Of a stretch of 64,000 nt of DNA, positions 1 through 9,334 are shown piece by piece. The first letter of the stretch is position 1, and every line of letters begins with the position of its first letter. Source of the DNA: Lacticaseibacillus absianus (GTDB lineage Bacteria > Bacillota > Bacilli > Lactobacillales > Lactobacillaceae); the NCBI RefSeq assembly GCF_013407595.1, contig NZ_JABEKX010000001.1, positions 186,001 through 250,000 on the forward strand, given 5' to 3'. The position numbers and the translations under genes were made by a program. The notes beneath the pieces are model-generated. The model was not told where the DNA came from, did not search any database, and saw only the letters and a program-made list of their open reading frames with translations.

Positions 1-2897
1 GTCGCGTCGCCGCCAAGCGGTTCGGTGTCCTTGCCGTCAGGGATCCCGTCGCCATCGGTGTCGACCATCAGCGGGTTGGTCCCGGCGGTGATCTCCTGGC
101 TATCGGTCAGACCATCGCCGTCGGTATCCTTGTTCGTCGGGCTGGTGTGGTACTTGGTGACCTCATCGAAGTCACTGAGCCCGTCACCATCGGTATCCTG
201 AGCCTGCTTCAGCGAAGCCTCATTGCCAGGGACCCGGTCGTTCGGGGTCCCGGCGTTGGTCCCGTACTGCTTCTCTTGCAGGTCGGTCAGCCCGTCGGCA
301 TCGGTATCCTTACCGTGCTCGTTGGTGTGATCGATGTACATTTCGATGAAGTCAGAGACGCCGTCGCCATCGGAATCGATATCGATCTTATCCGGTGAGT
401 TGGCGTTCAACGGGTCATCGTCGACGTACTTGTCGGCGCTGAGATCTTGCAGGACCAAGCGTGCGGCGGTCCCGGTCGCGCTCATCTTTTCCTCGTCGGT
501 CAAAGACGCGTACTGATCGGCCAGGTGAGTCTTGTTGACCCGCTGGTAGATCACGGACGTCTCGATCGGCGTGGTCGGGCTCACCCCATAGAAGGACGGG
601 GTGGAGGTGAAGACGAGCTGAGCGAAGTCACCGACACCAAGGGTCGCTAACTGCTCAGAGCCGTCTGTCGCCTTCTGGGCGGAGAAGTCCGGGTCGGTCC
701 AGCTGACCGGCAGGATCACCTTCTGGGTCCCACTGATCGCCAAGTCGGCGACTTGACCAAGCGCCTGACCGACGGTGTCGGCGAGGAAGTTGGTCACGGC
801 CTTGAAGGCATCCTGGACTTTGTTGTTCAGGGTGTCTGTCAGCCCTTGCAGCAGGCCACCGACGATTGGGATCCCACCCAGGGCCGTGTTCCCACCGTTG
901 ACGGATTCGTTCGACATCCCGATCAGAGAAGCGATCATGTCGTACGCGTCGACGAACCAGGTGTTCACGGCGGACTGCAGGTAGTTGGTGACGGATTCGG
1001 TCAGCGACGAGTTGTTCGTCACGACGTAGGTCCCGTCAGCCTGCTTGGTCGCCTGAGCGATCTTCGTGATCGCGATCGAGCTGCCGCCTAAGGCTGCCAG
1101 TGCAGCCTGGTCATCCTTAACTTTCTGGACGGAAGCCTTCAGTCCAGCATAGTAGGAGGAATCTGCGACACCAGGCACGATGCTGATGATGTTCGCCAGC
1201 GTGTCTGGGATCAAGGCGACGACCCCACCGGCACTCAAGATCCCGGTGATGCCAGCGGTGAAGATCCCGAACAGGTCCTTGATCGCGCCGCCGGTGTAAG
1301 TGGTCTGGACAACGGCGTAGTTGCTCAGCTTGTCGCCAGCCTGCAGCCCGCTGTCGCCGAACAGGACATTGGAAGTGGAGGACGCATCAGTGATCTGGAA
1401 CGTCTCACCCGTCTGGTCGTTCTTCAGGATCGCCCCGGCGCGGTTGGCGCTCATAACGGTCCAGTCGCCGACGGACAGGGTGTTGTTGATCCGGTTATCG
1501 AAACCGAACGTTGCGCCATTGGTGGTGGAACCGATCAGCTTCGCGGACAACCCTGGGTTCTCGGCTGCGGCGATGATGTCCGCGTAGCGCGTCTTGAGGT
1601 TGTTCGGATCGGCGCTGATCGCGCCTTGGTCGTTGAAGAAGTCGATCACAAGCGAGGAGACCTTGTCGGCACCGGAGACATAGGACTTGCCCCCGAACCG
1701 AACGTCATCGTCGTAGTTATCGTTGTTGTCATTAGAAGACGAGTTGGTCGGGCTGAGCACAGTCCCCGTCATGTCGGTGATCCGACCGGAGTCCTGCTTC
1801 TGCTGGTTCGCCTGGTTGGCCTTCTTGACCATATCCGCAACCGCTTCGGTCTCGCCAAGCTGTGCGGTGGCGGTGTTGTCCAGCGCGTAACCTGGTTCGC
1901 CGAAGATCTGGCCTTCCAACAGCCCAGTCTTGTTCTTCGCGGAGGTGTCGGTGGTGTTGTTCTTCAGCACCATCAGCTGTGCCGCGGAGGTGACGCCGTC
2001 TTTGGCGACAGTCACGGCGACCTGGGTGCCGGAGGTGATCCCGGTCAGCACCGCCGTGAAGGTCCCGTTGGCGGCCGTGTTCACGCCGACGATGGTCTCA
2101 CCCGTCGTCGTGCTGAAGGTCACCCGGGAACCGGCCGTTGCGGTCCCGGTCACGGTGAAGGTATTGTCCGTCTTGTTGTAAGTCTGCGTCGGCGTGGACG
2201 TAAGCCCGACGCTGGCAGCTGCAACAGGTGCTTCAGACGCGGCGCTGCTGGTCGCAGTCGTCGTGGTGGTGGCTGCCGCGCTGCTGTCCGCCGTGGTGGT
2301 CGCAGCGGAAGCGACCGTGGTCGCCTCGGCACTATCGAGGTCGGCGGACGTCGTCTCTGCGGTCGCTTCAGGTTCTACGACGCTGTAAGCGATCCGGGCG
2401 GCCGTCAACGAGGCCGTCTCGCTGGAGACGCCGTTGCGTGTGGCCACAGCGGTGATGGCGACGTCACTAGCCGTCTGGGATACACCGGTATCTACAGAGA
2501 AGGCACCGGTCGCGGAAGCGATGGTGGTGAAAGTCTGGCCGTTAGCGGTCACCGTGACGGTCGCGTTCGGCGTCGCGGTACCGGAGACCCGGACCGTCGC
2601 GTCGTCCAAAAGCGTGTTGGTGAGGCTGTCGATCGTTGGCGCATCTTCAACGGCAGACGTTGCGACGGACGTGTCCGTCAGCGTGTCATCAGTCGTGGCG
2701 TCATCGGCCGTCGCGGTCGCAGTCGCGTCATCGGTCGTGTCCGCCTGAACGGTGTTGCCTTGCCACATCGGTAACGTGACGAAGAAGGTGGTCAACAGGC
2801 CAGCGTAGACCCATCGTTTACCTGACTTGTACATTTTGTAGCGCTGTTTAGTCTCGGTGGTGACTCGTTCGGTTGAACGTGTACCCTGGTATTTCAT
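1..2897 (-). CDS. Large secreted adhesin-like protein, KxYKxGKxW signal, C-terminus cut by window edge
   Basis: The reading frame starts at ATG 2897 behind a good ribosome site (AGGGGGTAG) and runs open to the left edge, so at least 965 codons are present and the C-terminus is missing. Residues about 20-30 read KMYKSGKRW, the KxYKxGKxW signal found in lactobacillus adhesins that are often exported by the accessory Sec system. A hydrophobic segment follows and cleavage is likely near VQA-D. Next come Ala/Thr/Ser-rich linkers with Big-like beta domains (ATVTVTANGQTF) and a long central region with glycine- and alanine-rich hydrophobic patches. The visible end has thrombospondin type-3 calcium repeats (DSDGDGVSD, DTDGDGLTD, DTDGDGIPD). 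A wall anchor would lie outside the window. Ligand unknown; adhesion is inferred from architecture. Confidence 0.85.
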   Translation of the reverse strand, partial: MKYQGTRSTERVTTETKQRYKMYKSGKRWVYAGLLTTFFVTLPMWQGNTVQADTTDDATATATADDATTDDTLTDTSVATSAVEDAPTIDSLTNTLLDDATVRVSGTATPNATVTVTANGQTFTTIASATGAFSVDTGVSQTASDVAITAVATRNGVSSETASLTAARIAYSVVEPEATAETTSADLDSAEATTVASAATTTADSSAAATTTTTATSSAASEAPVAAASVGLTSTPTQTYNKTDNTFTVTGTATAGSRVTFSTTTGETIVGVNTAANGTFTAVLTGITSGTQVAVTVAKDGVTSAAQLMVLKNNTTDTSAKNKTGLLEGQIFGEPGYALDNTATAQLGETEAVADMVKKANQANQQKQDSGRITDMTGTVLSPTNSSSNDNNDNYDDDVRFGGKSYVSGADKVSSLVIDFFNDQGAISADPNNLKTRYADIIAAAENPGLSAKLIGSTTNGATFGFDNRINNTLSVGDWTVMSANRAGAILKNDQTGETFQITDASSTSNVLFGDSGLQAGDKLSNYAVVQTTYTGGAIKDLFGIFTAGITGILSAGGVVALIPDTLANIISIVPGVADSSYYAGLKASVQKVKDDQAALAALGGSSIAITKIAQATKQADGTYVVTNNSSLTESVTNYLQSAVNTWFVDAYDMIASLIGMSNESVNGGNTALGGIPIVGGLLQGLTDTLNNKVQDAFKAVTNFLADTVGQALGQVADLAISGTQKVILPVSWTDPDFSAQKATDGSEQLATLGVGDFAQLVFTSTPSFYGVSPTTPIETSVIYQRVNKTHLADQYASLTDEEKMSATGTAARLVLQDLSADKYVDDDPLNANSPDKIDIDSDGDGVSDFIEMYIDHTNEHGKDTDADGLTDLQEKQYGTNAGTPNDRVPGNEASLKQAQDTDGDGLSDFDEVTKYHTSPTNKDTDGDGLTDSQEITAGTNPLMVDTDGDGIPDGKDTEPLGGDA

Positions 2898-3355
2898 TGC
2901 TCTACCCCCTGGTTTGATTTGCACGAACAGAATTTGGCAACCGCAGCATTGAATCTAGACTGCGCCCCTGGTTCAAGGCCGGTTGCTTATGGGTAAGTCT
3001 ACCGACTTTTATTCCGGGTGAGCGTCAAAGAATACAAATTTCGCAGGAACTTGGTCGAATTGGTATAGTTTTTGCGAATCAAAAAAATAAAAAAGTTTAG
3101 TAATGGATAAAATAAATTAAGATAATCATGCATGGTCACAAAAAGTCAGTGACAAGAAATTATGTCGGTTACAATCGATTTATATATTTTGACGCCGGCC
3201 GCGTCGTCATCCATGATATTTTGTTAGCCATAAGACAAGTGAACGTGTTCGTACCTGTTGCGTCTGTTGGGTTACCCACTGATTGCCGATGCGTTGCACG
3301 CGCACTCGAAACACGCGCAATCTGTGCACGGCCACATGGAATAGGAGGAAGCAAT
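2898..3355. other. AT-rich divergent intergenic region
   Basis: This gap of about 460 nt separates the divergent adhesin (minus) and coiled-coil gene (plus). It is clearly richer in A and T than the flanking genes, especially 3040-3120, and must hold both promoters, but I find no -35/-10 pair good enough to name. The open frame that extends the plus-strand gene upstream to 3128 has no ribosome site and looks non-coding. Confidence 0.5.
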
Positions 3356-5212
3356 ATGGGTTTTTTTAATCGTGGACGCAAGGCGACGGCACCGGAGGAA
3401 TCGACCGACACGCCGATCATCGAGGCGCCTATCGCGCAGGCCGACCCCCAAGAACGGCGAATTGGTCCGGCTCGTTCGCTAGAGGAATTGGTGACCGATC
3501 TCGCTCAGGCGGCGACCGCATATAACCGGGCGCGCCAGGGGCTGCAGTCCCACCTGATCGACCAGGTGGACATTCAGCGCAAGGAGCGGATGACCCTGGC
3601 TGAGGAGTGGACGGCAGCTAAGACCGAGCAGGAAGCCGTCTTGGCCCAGCTGGAGGAGCTTGAGACGCAGACGGATGAGTCGCTAGCCACGACGCAGGCA
3701 GACCTGGGTGAGCGGCAGGCCGCGCTGATGGCGACGCGCCGGCAGCAGGAGGCGCAGTTGGACGCCGTGACGGCGCAGATCACCGGGGTGGCCAAGACGG
3801 CGGCCGCGGAGGCGGCGGCGCGCGACGAGATCCAGGCTCAGGTGGATGCCCAGCTGGCCGCGATCCGGGAGGAGACCGACCCGCTGAAGTTAGTCGCCCA
3901 CGCGGCCGCGGCCCAGTCCAGCTTGGAAAAGTTCGGCCGGCAGCTCCAGCAGATCGAGAAGCGCTACGACCGAGCAGTCGCTGAGCGCACGGCGCTTGAG
4001 CACGACCAGACCGTGGCTGAGCAGGCGCTGGCGGAGTCGACGACCCGCCTCGCTGAACTCGATCAAGCGCTGCAGCAGGCCGCTGCGGACATGAACGCCC
4101 GACAGGTCCAGCGCAAGGTGCAGCGGGAGAAGCTGATGGCGGAGAACACCCGCCTGACCGCTAAGCAAAAGCAGCTGAGTCGCCTCCTGGACCAGGTCCA
4201 CGGGACGATCGACACGGGTGAGCGTCAGCTGAAGGACTGGTTCGGGACGTCGCACCATGTCAGCGGGCTGCAGGTGGCCGCGGGGCCGACCTATGTCATC
4301 GTGATCGACTCCTTCCTGCCCGACGACAGCGATCTGATGGCGGCGATCGTCGGCCGCATCCTGGAAGCAGGGGCCGCCTCCGTCGGGCTGTACTCGGAGT
4401 ATTTTGACATCAACCTAGCAGACGAGGTGGCGCTGTGGATCACCGAACACCACCTGCCGATGAACCGGATCAAGATCTACAACCCGCTGCACATGCTTCA
4501 GTCGCAGGGGCAGCCGGCCGGCGCGGCGATCCAGCTCCCGACGAACCTCACGACCACCGGCTGGACGGACGATCACCTCACGCAGACGCTTGCGCTCAAA
4601 GACAGCGCGCGGGTGCTGCGGGTCACGTACCGCGAGGCGAACGCGAAGTCGATCCGCGACATCGCCTACCTAGAAGATGGCCTGTTGACCAAGCGCAGCT
4701 TCTTCAACACGGAGGGGCGGCTGTCCGCCAACGCCTTGTTCGATGAGACCGGGGAGCTCGCGCAGGAGGTCTTCTACCGCCAAGACGGCTTGACGGCCTA
4801 TACGGTGCAGTACGCCGAGGGAGCGGTGTGGCGCCTCGATCTGTTCGACGACCACGGGATCTTGACGGACAGCTTCGCCAGTGTCGCCGCAATGACCGAC
4901 TGGTGGCGGGCGCAGCAGTTCAATGACGGCTTCGCGTTCGTCGGCCAGCTCGATGATGCGAAGTACCGCGAGTTCGTCCAGGCGCATGAACTGACGGCGG
5001 TGCCGGTCGTGACCGCTAAAGCGGGGGCGCAGATCGCCGATTTGAACTGGCAGATGACCACTGAGGTGGCCCGCTTCTTCGTCAGCACCCAGCAGGTCGC
5101 CCAGGCCCTGATCCAGGCGACGCCGGTCGACCTGGAGATCCTGGAATTGAATCAGACCTATTTGCCCGGAAACATCGAAGCACCGCTTTTGCCTGCCGGG
5201 GAGGCCAAGTAA
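3356..5212 (+). CDS. Coiled-coil protein with GtfA/DUF1975-like C-terminal repeats, unknown role
   Basis: I do not recognise this 618-residue protein as a whole. ATG 3356 is preferred over upstream starts because AGGAGG lies just before it. Residues about 45-300 are Gln/Glu/Ala/Arg-rich with heptad character (many AQLEELETQ-type stretches), so a long coiled coil is likely. Residues about 315-400 look globular (YVIVIDSFLPDDSDL). Residues about 420-540 contain YLEDGLLTKRSFFNTEGRL-type beta repeats, like the N-terminal extension of accessory-Sec glycosyltransferases and poly(glycerol-phosphate) glucosyltransferases (DUF1975-like), but no glycosyltransferase catalytic domain follows. No signal peptide or membrane segment is seen. 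It lies 15 nt upstream of an Mga-like regulator, probably in one operon. A role in adhesin glycosylation or export is only a guess. Confidence 0.65.
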   Translation: MGFFNRGRKATAPEESTDTPIIEAPIAQADPQERRIGPARSLEELVTDLAQAATAYNRARQGLQSHLIDQVDIQRKERMTLAEEWTAAKTEQEAVLAQLEELETQTDESLATTQADLGERQAALMATRRQQEAQLDAVTAQITGVAKTAAAEAAARDEIQAQVDAQLAAIREETDPLKLVAHAAAAQSSLEKFGRQLQQIEKRYDRAVAERTALEHDQTVAEQALAESTTRLAELDQALQQAAADMNARQVQRKVQREKLMAENTRLTAKQKQLSRLLDQVHGTIDTGERQLKDWFGTSHHVSGLQVAAGPTYVIVIDSFLPDDSDLMAAIVGRILEAGAASVGLYSEYFDINLADEVALWITEHHLPMNRIKIYNPLHMLQSQGQPAGAAIQLPTNLTTTGWTDDHLTQTLALKDSARVLRVTYREANAKSIRDIAYLEDGLLTKRSFFNTEGRLSANALFDETGELAQEVFYRQDGLTAYTVQYAEGAVWRLDLFDDHGILTDSFASVAAMTDWWRAQQFNDGFAFVGQLDDAKYREFVQAHELTAVPVVTAKAGAQIADLNWQMTTEVARFFVSTQQVAQALIQATPVDLEILELNQTYLPGNIEAPLLPAGEAK

Positions 5213-5227
5213 CAGGAGGGAATCATC

Positions 5228-6364
5228 GTGCAATTCGAACGAGACTTTCTGGAGAAAAAGGATTTTCTCGAGTTCCAACTCTATGTCCAGCTCGAGGCGC
5301 ATCAGTTCAAGAACGTGTCGATCAAGCAGTTGAACGACGAGCTCGGCTGGAAGTATCAGTCCGCGTACCGGACGTTCAACGACCTGGTCGACGACATCGG
5401 CCAGATGACCCACCGCGTCCGCAACACGGTCAAGACCCAGCTCAAAAAAAGCGGGCGTGCGCTCGTCACCCAGGAGGAGTTGCGCTCGCACCTGCTACGC
5501 AGGAGTCTGATCTACCGCTTGCTCGACTACCTCGTGAAGACGCCGAACCCGCAGATCCACCGCTTCTGTGAGATGAACTTCGTGAGCGTCTCGACGACGA
5601 CGCGGCGCGTGCGGCAGCTAAACGTCTTGCTCAAGCAGTTCGACATTCGGTTGCGCATGCAGCCGCTGGCCTTGGTCGGGGATGAGCTGCACTGCCGCTT
5701 CTTCTTGTTCATGCTCTACTGGCAGGCGCAGCACGAGTACTTCTGGCCGTTCGAGGAGGCGCCGACATCGACCGAGGACCTGCAGACGCAGATGTTCGAG
5801 AAGATCTCCCACCTGCGGCGCGGTCAGCGGCGGCCGATCACCCCGAACCGCCGCCTGGAGGTGTTCGGGGACAAGGCGATGCGGATGGGGTTCGCCCCCC
5901 AGCACCGCTTCAAGTCCGGGCCGTTCTGGGAGAGCTCAGCGTTCGCCTTCTTTCAGATGAGCCGTGTTCAGCTCGACCAGCCCGTTGGCACCTTTCAGGA
6001 CCGGCTGGCCATCGAGCTCGTGCTATCGACGCCGGAGACCTACCAGATCACCGAGCCGCTGCGCGAGCTGTGCCTACGCGACGCGCGGCTCGAGTGGACG
6101 GATGAGCTGGACCTGGACGTGTTCCGGATCCTGTCGAACTACGCGATCATGGGCAGCGCCGTCGGCCAGTCCGAGCTCTATTTTTCGGACGTGCAGCCCG
6201 ATCCTGAGCTGATGGTGAGCCTGACTCGGCTTCTGGAAGAACTCCCGCGGACGCCGAACTTCATGCTCTTCCACCGCCGGCCGCAGCCGGTCGTGCAGCT
6301 GCTGGCGACGCGGATCGCGATGGCGAGCGACACCTTATGCCTTGAGGCGCGCAAGGCGGAGTGA
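5228..6364 (+). CDS. Mga-family transcriptional regulator
   Basis: This 378-residue protein starts with GTG 5228, seven nt after CAGGAGGG. It has the layout of Mga-like stand-alone regulators: an N-terminal HTH (FKNVSIKQLNDELGWKYQS, residues about 27-45), then a second Mga-type HTH segment (LLDYLVKTPNPQIHRFCEMN and VSVSTTTRRVRQLN, about 98-135), then a long helical PRD-like region. Members of this family control surface proteins and pili in streptococci and related bacteria and bind AT-rich promoter DNA. The coiled-coil gene is 15 nt upstream, and a strong hairpin terminator follows. Targets are not shown by the sequence. The AT-rich pilus and proteinase promoters in this window are plausible ones. 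Confidence 0.75.
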   Translation: MQFERDFLEKKDFLEFQLYVQLEAHQFKNVSIKQLNDELGWKYQSAYRTFNDLVDDIGQMTHRVRNTVKTQLKKSGRALVTQEELRSHLLRRSLIYRLLDYLVKTPNPQIHRFCEMNFVSVSTTTRRVRQLNVLLKQFDIRLRMQPLALVGDELHCRFFLFMLYWQAQHEYFWPFEEAPTSTEDLQTQMFEKISHLRRGQRRPITPNRRLEVFGDKAMRMGFAPQHRFKSGPFWESSAFAFFQMSRVQLDQPVGTFQDRLAIELVLSTPETYQITEPLRELCLRDARLEWTDELDLDVFRILSNYAIMGSAVGQSELYFSDVQPDPELMVSLTRLLEELPRTPNFMLFHRRPQPVVQLLATRIAMASDTLCLEARKAE

Positions 6365-6373
6365 CCGGGGCGG

Positions 6374-6389
6374 TGTTTCACGTGAAACT
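6374..6389. other. parS-like site 1 (Spo0J/ParB binding)
   Basis: TGTTTCACGTGAAACT contains the perfect palindrome GTTTCACGTGAAAC. It matches the Bacillus-type parS consensus TGTTNCACGTGAAACA at all but the last base. It lies just after the regulator gene and before its terminator. Confidence 0.8.
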
Positions 6390-6394
6390 GATTT

Positions 6395-6424
6395 AAGCCG
6401 GCAATCATTGATTGATCGGCTTTT
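6395..6424 (+). terminator. Rho-independent terminator after the Mga-like gene
   Basis: AAGCCG-G-CAATCA-T-TGATTG-AT-CGGCTT forms a near-continuous 12 bp stem with small bulges, followed by TTTTG. Confidence 0.75.
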
Positions 6425-6569
6425 GCTGTGTTCTGGCACAAAACCGGCGCACTCTGGTGAGGTTCATGCTTGCCTGTCTCGCAAAAGTTACACCGACAGC
6501 GGAGGGTCTGTTGAATGGTAGAACGCGGATGATTATTGCGACGACATGCACCGGATCGTGGCTGATTTT

Positions 6570-6578
6570 TGGTATAAT
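6570..6578 (+). promoter_or_regulatory. Extended -10 promoter of the AbiH-family gene
   Basis: TGGTATAAT is an ideal extended -10 element 43 nt before the start codon. I see no convincing -35, as is common for extended -10 promoters. Confidence 0.6.
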
Positions 6579-6621
6579 CAGTTAACAACTTATCTTCATT
6601 CTCGCATTGGGAGGTGCCAAC

Positions 6622-8103
6622 ATGCTCGACATGACTGACTTTCGCTATCGACCGGTCACATCTAAGCTTGATATCACGTTACTCGTTGGGAATGGGTTTG
6701 ATATCCGGATGCTCAATCGCTTCCGCCGGCCTGCCACAACGTTCAGTGCATTCTTGGACTACGAGCGCATGGTCCTGAATCGAAAAATCGATGACGATCC
6801 GATCCTTGCGCATCTCAGCAAGGGGCTTGCAGCCAAGCGAGATCAAGACACCGTGTCGACTGAGCCACCTGCACCGGATGACCCGATCCACTGGGCTGAC
6901 GTCGAAGCTGCGATATTAGCCTGCATTCAGGAGGTCGAAGACCAAGTCGCGCCCAACGATGACGCCCAACGTGAGCAACTGGTCGACCTCCTGAACCGGG
7001 TGGAAATGCTCCGTGCTGACTTCAGCGACTACCTCGGCGAGATCGTGACGGCCCCACTGCTCCGCAGCATCAACCATTGGGCCAACCAGCGGCCCGATAA
7101 CCAAGAAGATCTGACTTCTGCGGTGCTCAATCAATCGCGTGGCGGTGGGGTACGCGCACCCAAGGATGCGTCTAGTAACCTCAATACCTTGCGCTGCTTC
7201 AACCGGGATTTGCGCACACTGGCCCCTGAGGCATACGCCCACTTCCGGTTTGATTCGCTCGCCAACTACTACGACATCATGGCGGTAACGGTATTCAATT
7301 TTAATTACACAACGCTCCTTGATAACTACTTGGCGATGACTAAGGCGAACTTTGACCCCCATATTTTCCCTCAGGCGCCCACAAACTTTGTTTACCAGGT
7401 CCCCGCCCAAACTAAAGGCGGCCACTGGAAGACTTACCATGATTACTTGATCACCACAGTCATCCACCCCCACGGGCTTGCGGCCGTACCATCTAGTATG
7501 ATGTTCGGGATCGACAACATCGATCAGCTGAATCGTCACGTGGCGCTCAGCGAGATAGATCGCCACGCTGGGTTAGCCGGTATCGAGCAACTGTTCGCCA
7601 AACCATACCTCGTTCAAGATGAACTCAATTACCGTCAGCAGTTGCAGGCGACTGAGCTCTTTGTTGCCTTCGGTCTGAGCTTTGGCAGGTCGGACGACTG
7701 GTGGTGGCGACAAGTGTTGTTACGTATGAGCCAAACCATCAGCCCCGAGGCGCTGATCCCGCCATACGGTGATTCGATACACCGGGATAAGCAACGTCAC
7801 AAACCCGCTTACCAACCCGAACTGATCATCTACCACTATGCACCAGAGGCAAGCAGTGAACTCCTAGCCTTAGAGGGTGTGTATTCACGACTACAAGCAC
7901 AATTAGATGCCGAGACGGCGCAACTGGTCGCGCAACGGCGTCTTTTGGCGGATAAGGGGGGAGACGTCGACGCGATCGACGCCCGACTGGCCCAGGCCGA
8001 CCAGTTGACCCTGCTCCCATTCGAAGTGCTAGCCCAGCGCATCTATATCATCCCATTCGATGATGATACCCCGCTGAACTGTTTCGATTTGCCGCGCAGT
8101 TGA
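6622..8103 (+). CDS. AbiH-family abortive-infection protein
   Basis: This 493-residue protein shows the hallmarks of the AbiH family (PF14253), described as phage abortive-infection proteins in lactic acid bacteria. It has an N-terminal strand followed by LLVGNGFDI (residues 20-28), then TTFSAFLDYE, a central FNFNYTTLLDNY and a later VIHPHG. ATG 6622 is chosen over an upstream TTG because GGGAGGT sits six nt before it. No signal peptide or membrane segment is seen. The gene stands alone between a terminator and an unrelated ABC exporter and has its own extended -10 promoter. Its base composition is visibly less GC-rich than the neighbours, which suits a transferred defence gene. The mechanism of AbiH is not established. 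Family call is good; activity is inferred. Confidence 0.8.
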   Translation: MLDMTDFRYRPVTSKLDITLLVGNGFDIRMLNRFRRPATTFSAFLDYERMVLNRKIDDDPILAHLSKGLAAKRDQDTVSTEPPAPDDPIHWADVEAAILACIQEVEDQVAPNDDAQREQLVDLLNRVEMLRADFSDYLGEIVTAPLLRSINHWANQRPDNQEDLTSAVLNQSRGGGVRAPKDASSNLNTLRCFNRDLRTLAPEAYAHFRFDSLANYYDIMAVTVFNFNYTTLLDNYLAMTKANFDPHIFPQAPTNFVYQVPAQTKGGHWKTYHDYLITTVIHPHGLAAVPSSMMFGIDNIDQLNRHVALSEIDRHAGLAGIEQLFAKPYLVQDELNYRQQLQATELFVAFGLSFGRSDDWWWRQVLLRMSQTISPEALIPPYGDSIHRDKQRHKPAYQPELIIYHYAPEASSELLALEGVYSRLQAQLDAETAQLVAQRRLLADKGGDVDAIDARLAQADQLTLLPFEVLAQRIYIIPFDDDTPLNCFDLPRS

Positions 8104-8420
8104 GCCAGTCGGCGGAATATCACTCAGGGCATTGATGTCTTTCGCGAGCTCTAGCACGCTTTGCGGGTCACCCGCGACACCGAAGCGCGTCAAGACGTTG
8201 CGGAAGCGTCAATCGTTGCAGTTTAGCCTGCGACGAGGCTATTGGCGCAACTGATCTGCCACTGGCGCTGTGGGCTTCGGTGCGGTGACGATGCGGACGC
8301 TGCTTGCGTGAAACTCGTCAACCCCGTTGCTTTTGCCGGTCTCTAGACCGATGCAAGCGGCCGCAAGTGTGCTATTCTCAACACATGGGTGCGCACAGAC
8401 GCACCGGAGGAGGAAAATGG
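8104..8420. other. Intergenic region with weak ABC-exporter promoter
   Basis: No gene is supported here. A possible extended -10 (TGCTATTCT, 8370-8378) lies about 40 nt before the ABC gene. On the minus strand 8104-8200 reads as a protein-like stretch (VLTRFGVAGDPQSVLELAKD) without a start, which may be a decayed gene end or chance. Confidence 0.4.
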
Positions 8421-9332
8421 ATGAGTACGATTCTAACAGTCGATCACCTCGATAAGTCCTTCAGCGGACGCCAGGTCTTGCACGGCGTCGACTTCTTCGT
8501 CGAAGAAGGGCACGTTGCGGGGCTGGTCGGCCCCAACGGTGCGGGGAAGAGCACGATCATGAAGGCGATCTTGGGCTTGATCCCGATCGACGGTGGCGGG
8601 ATCGAGATCGCGGGGCAACCCGTGTCGATCACGAGCCACCAGGCGCTGCGCAAGGTCGGGGCGCTGATCGAGTACCCGGGCATCTACCCGTTTTTGACCG
8701 GGCGCCAGCACCTTGAGCTGTTTGCGGCCAAGCACCACCAAGCCGACAACATCAAGCACATCGTGGACGCGCTAGGTATGGGCAAGTACATCGACACCAA
8801 AGCACGCCTGTATTCGCTGGGCATGAAGCAGAAACTCGGGATCGCCCAAGCCTTGGTCAACCAACCGAAGCTGGTGATCCTCGATGAGCCGATGAACGGG
8901 CTCGACCCGCAGGCAGTCAAGGACCTGCGTGACATTATTCGTGATATGGCGGCAGCCGGGACGAGCTTTTTGATCTCCAGCCACATTTTGTCCGAACTCG
9001 AAAAAGTGGCCGACGACGTGCTGATCCTCAACCACGGCCACATCGTCCGCAACACCAGCATGGGCCAGCTCGCCGAATCCGGCGGGGTGACCTATCAGAT
9101 CGTGCCGGACAACCTCGCGCAGGCCAAGGCCGCGCTGACACTGGCCAATGTCACCTTCACGCTGGAAGGGGCCGGCATCGTGCTGCACGAAAACGCGGAA
9201 GATACCGCGCTCAACGCGGCGCTCTATGCGCTGGTCCAGCAAGGCGTTGCGATCCGCAGCGTGGACCGCAAGGCGCGTGACCTCGAGGCGTCGTTCCTCG
9301 CCATGGTCCAAGCAGAAAAGGGGGAGGCGTAG
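8421..9332 (+). CDS. ABC transporter ATP-binding protein, BcrA/drug-export type
   Basis: This 303-residue ATPase has a Walker A (GPNGAGKST, about residues 37-45), an ABC signature variant (YSLGMKQKLGIAQAL), a Walker B (KLVILDEPMNGLDP) and the H-loop (ISSHILSELE). The C-terminal 80 residues form the extra domain typical of BcrA-like ATPases of bacitracin and lantibiotic exporters. ATG 8421 is chosen because GGAGGAGG lies seven nt upstream. The permease gene starts 2 nt after the stop, so the two form one exporter operon. Substrate unknown: self-immunity, peptide resistance or lipid export are all possible. Confidence 0.85.
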   Translation: MSTILTVDHLDKSFSGRQVLHGVDFFVEEGHVAGLVGPNGAGKSTIMKAILGLIPIDGGGIEIAGQPVSITSHQALRKVGALIEYPGIYPFLTGRQHLELFAAKHHQADNIKHIVDALGMGKYIDTKARLYSLGMKQKLGIAQALVNQPKLVILDEPMNGLDPQAVKDLRDIIRDMAAAGTSFLISSHILSELEKVADDVLILNHGHIVRNTSMGQLAESGGVTYQIVPDNLAQAKAALTLANVTFTLEGAGIVLHENAEDTALNAALYALVQQGVAIRSVDRKARDLEASFLAMVQAEKGEA

Positions 9333-9334
9333 TC

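Noticed and set aside
1626-2774. 382-codon plus-strand frame opposite the first adhesin
   Set aside because: Arg/Gly-rich composition typical of antisense frames in GC-rich genes; the minus strand has the start, signal motif and calcium repeats.
8104-8200. Minus-strand protein-like stretch
   Set aside because: No start codon or ribosome site and it runs into the AbiH gene; a gene remnant is possible but unsupported.
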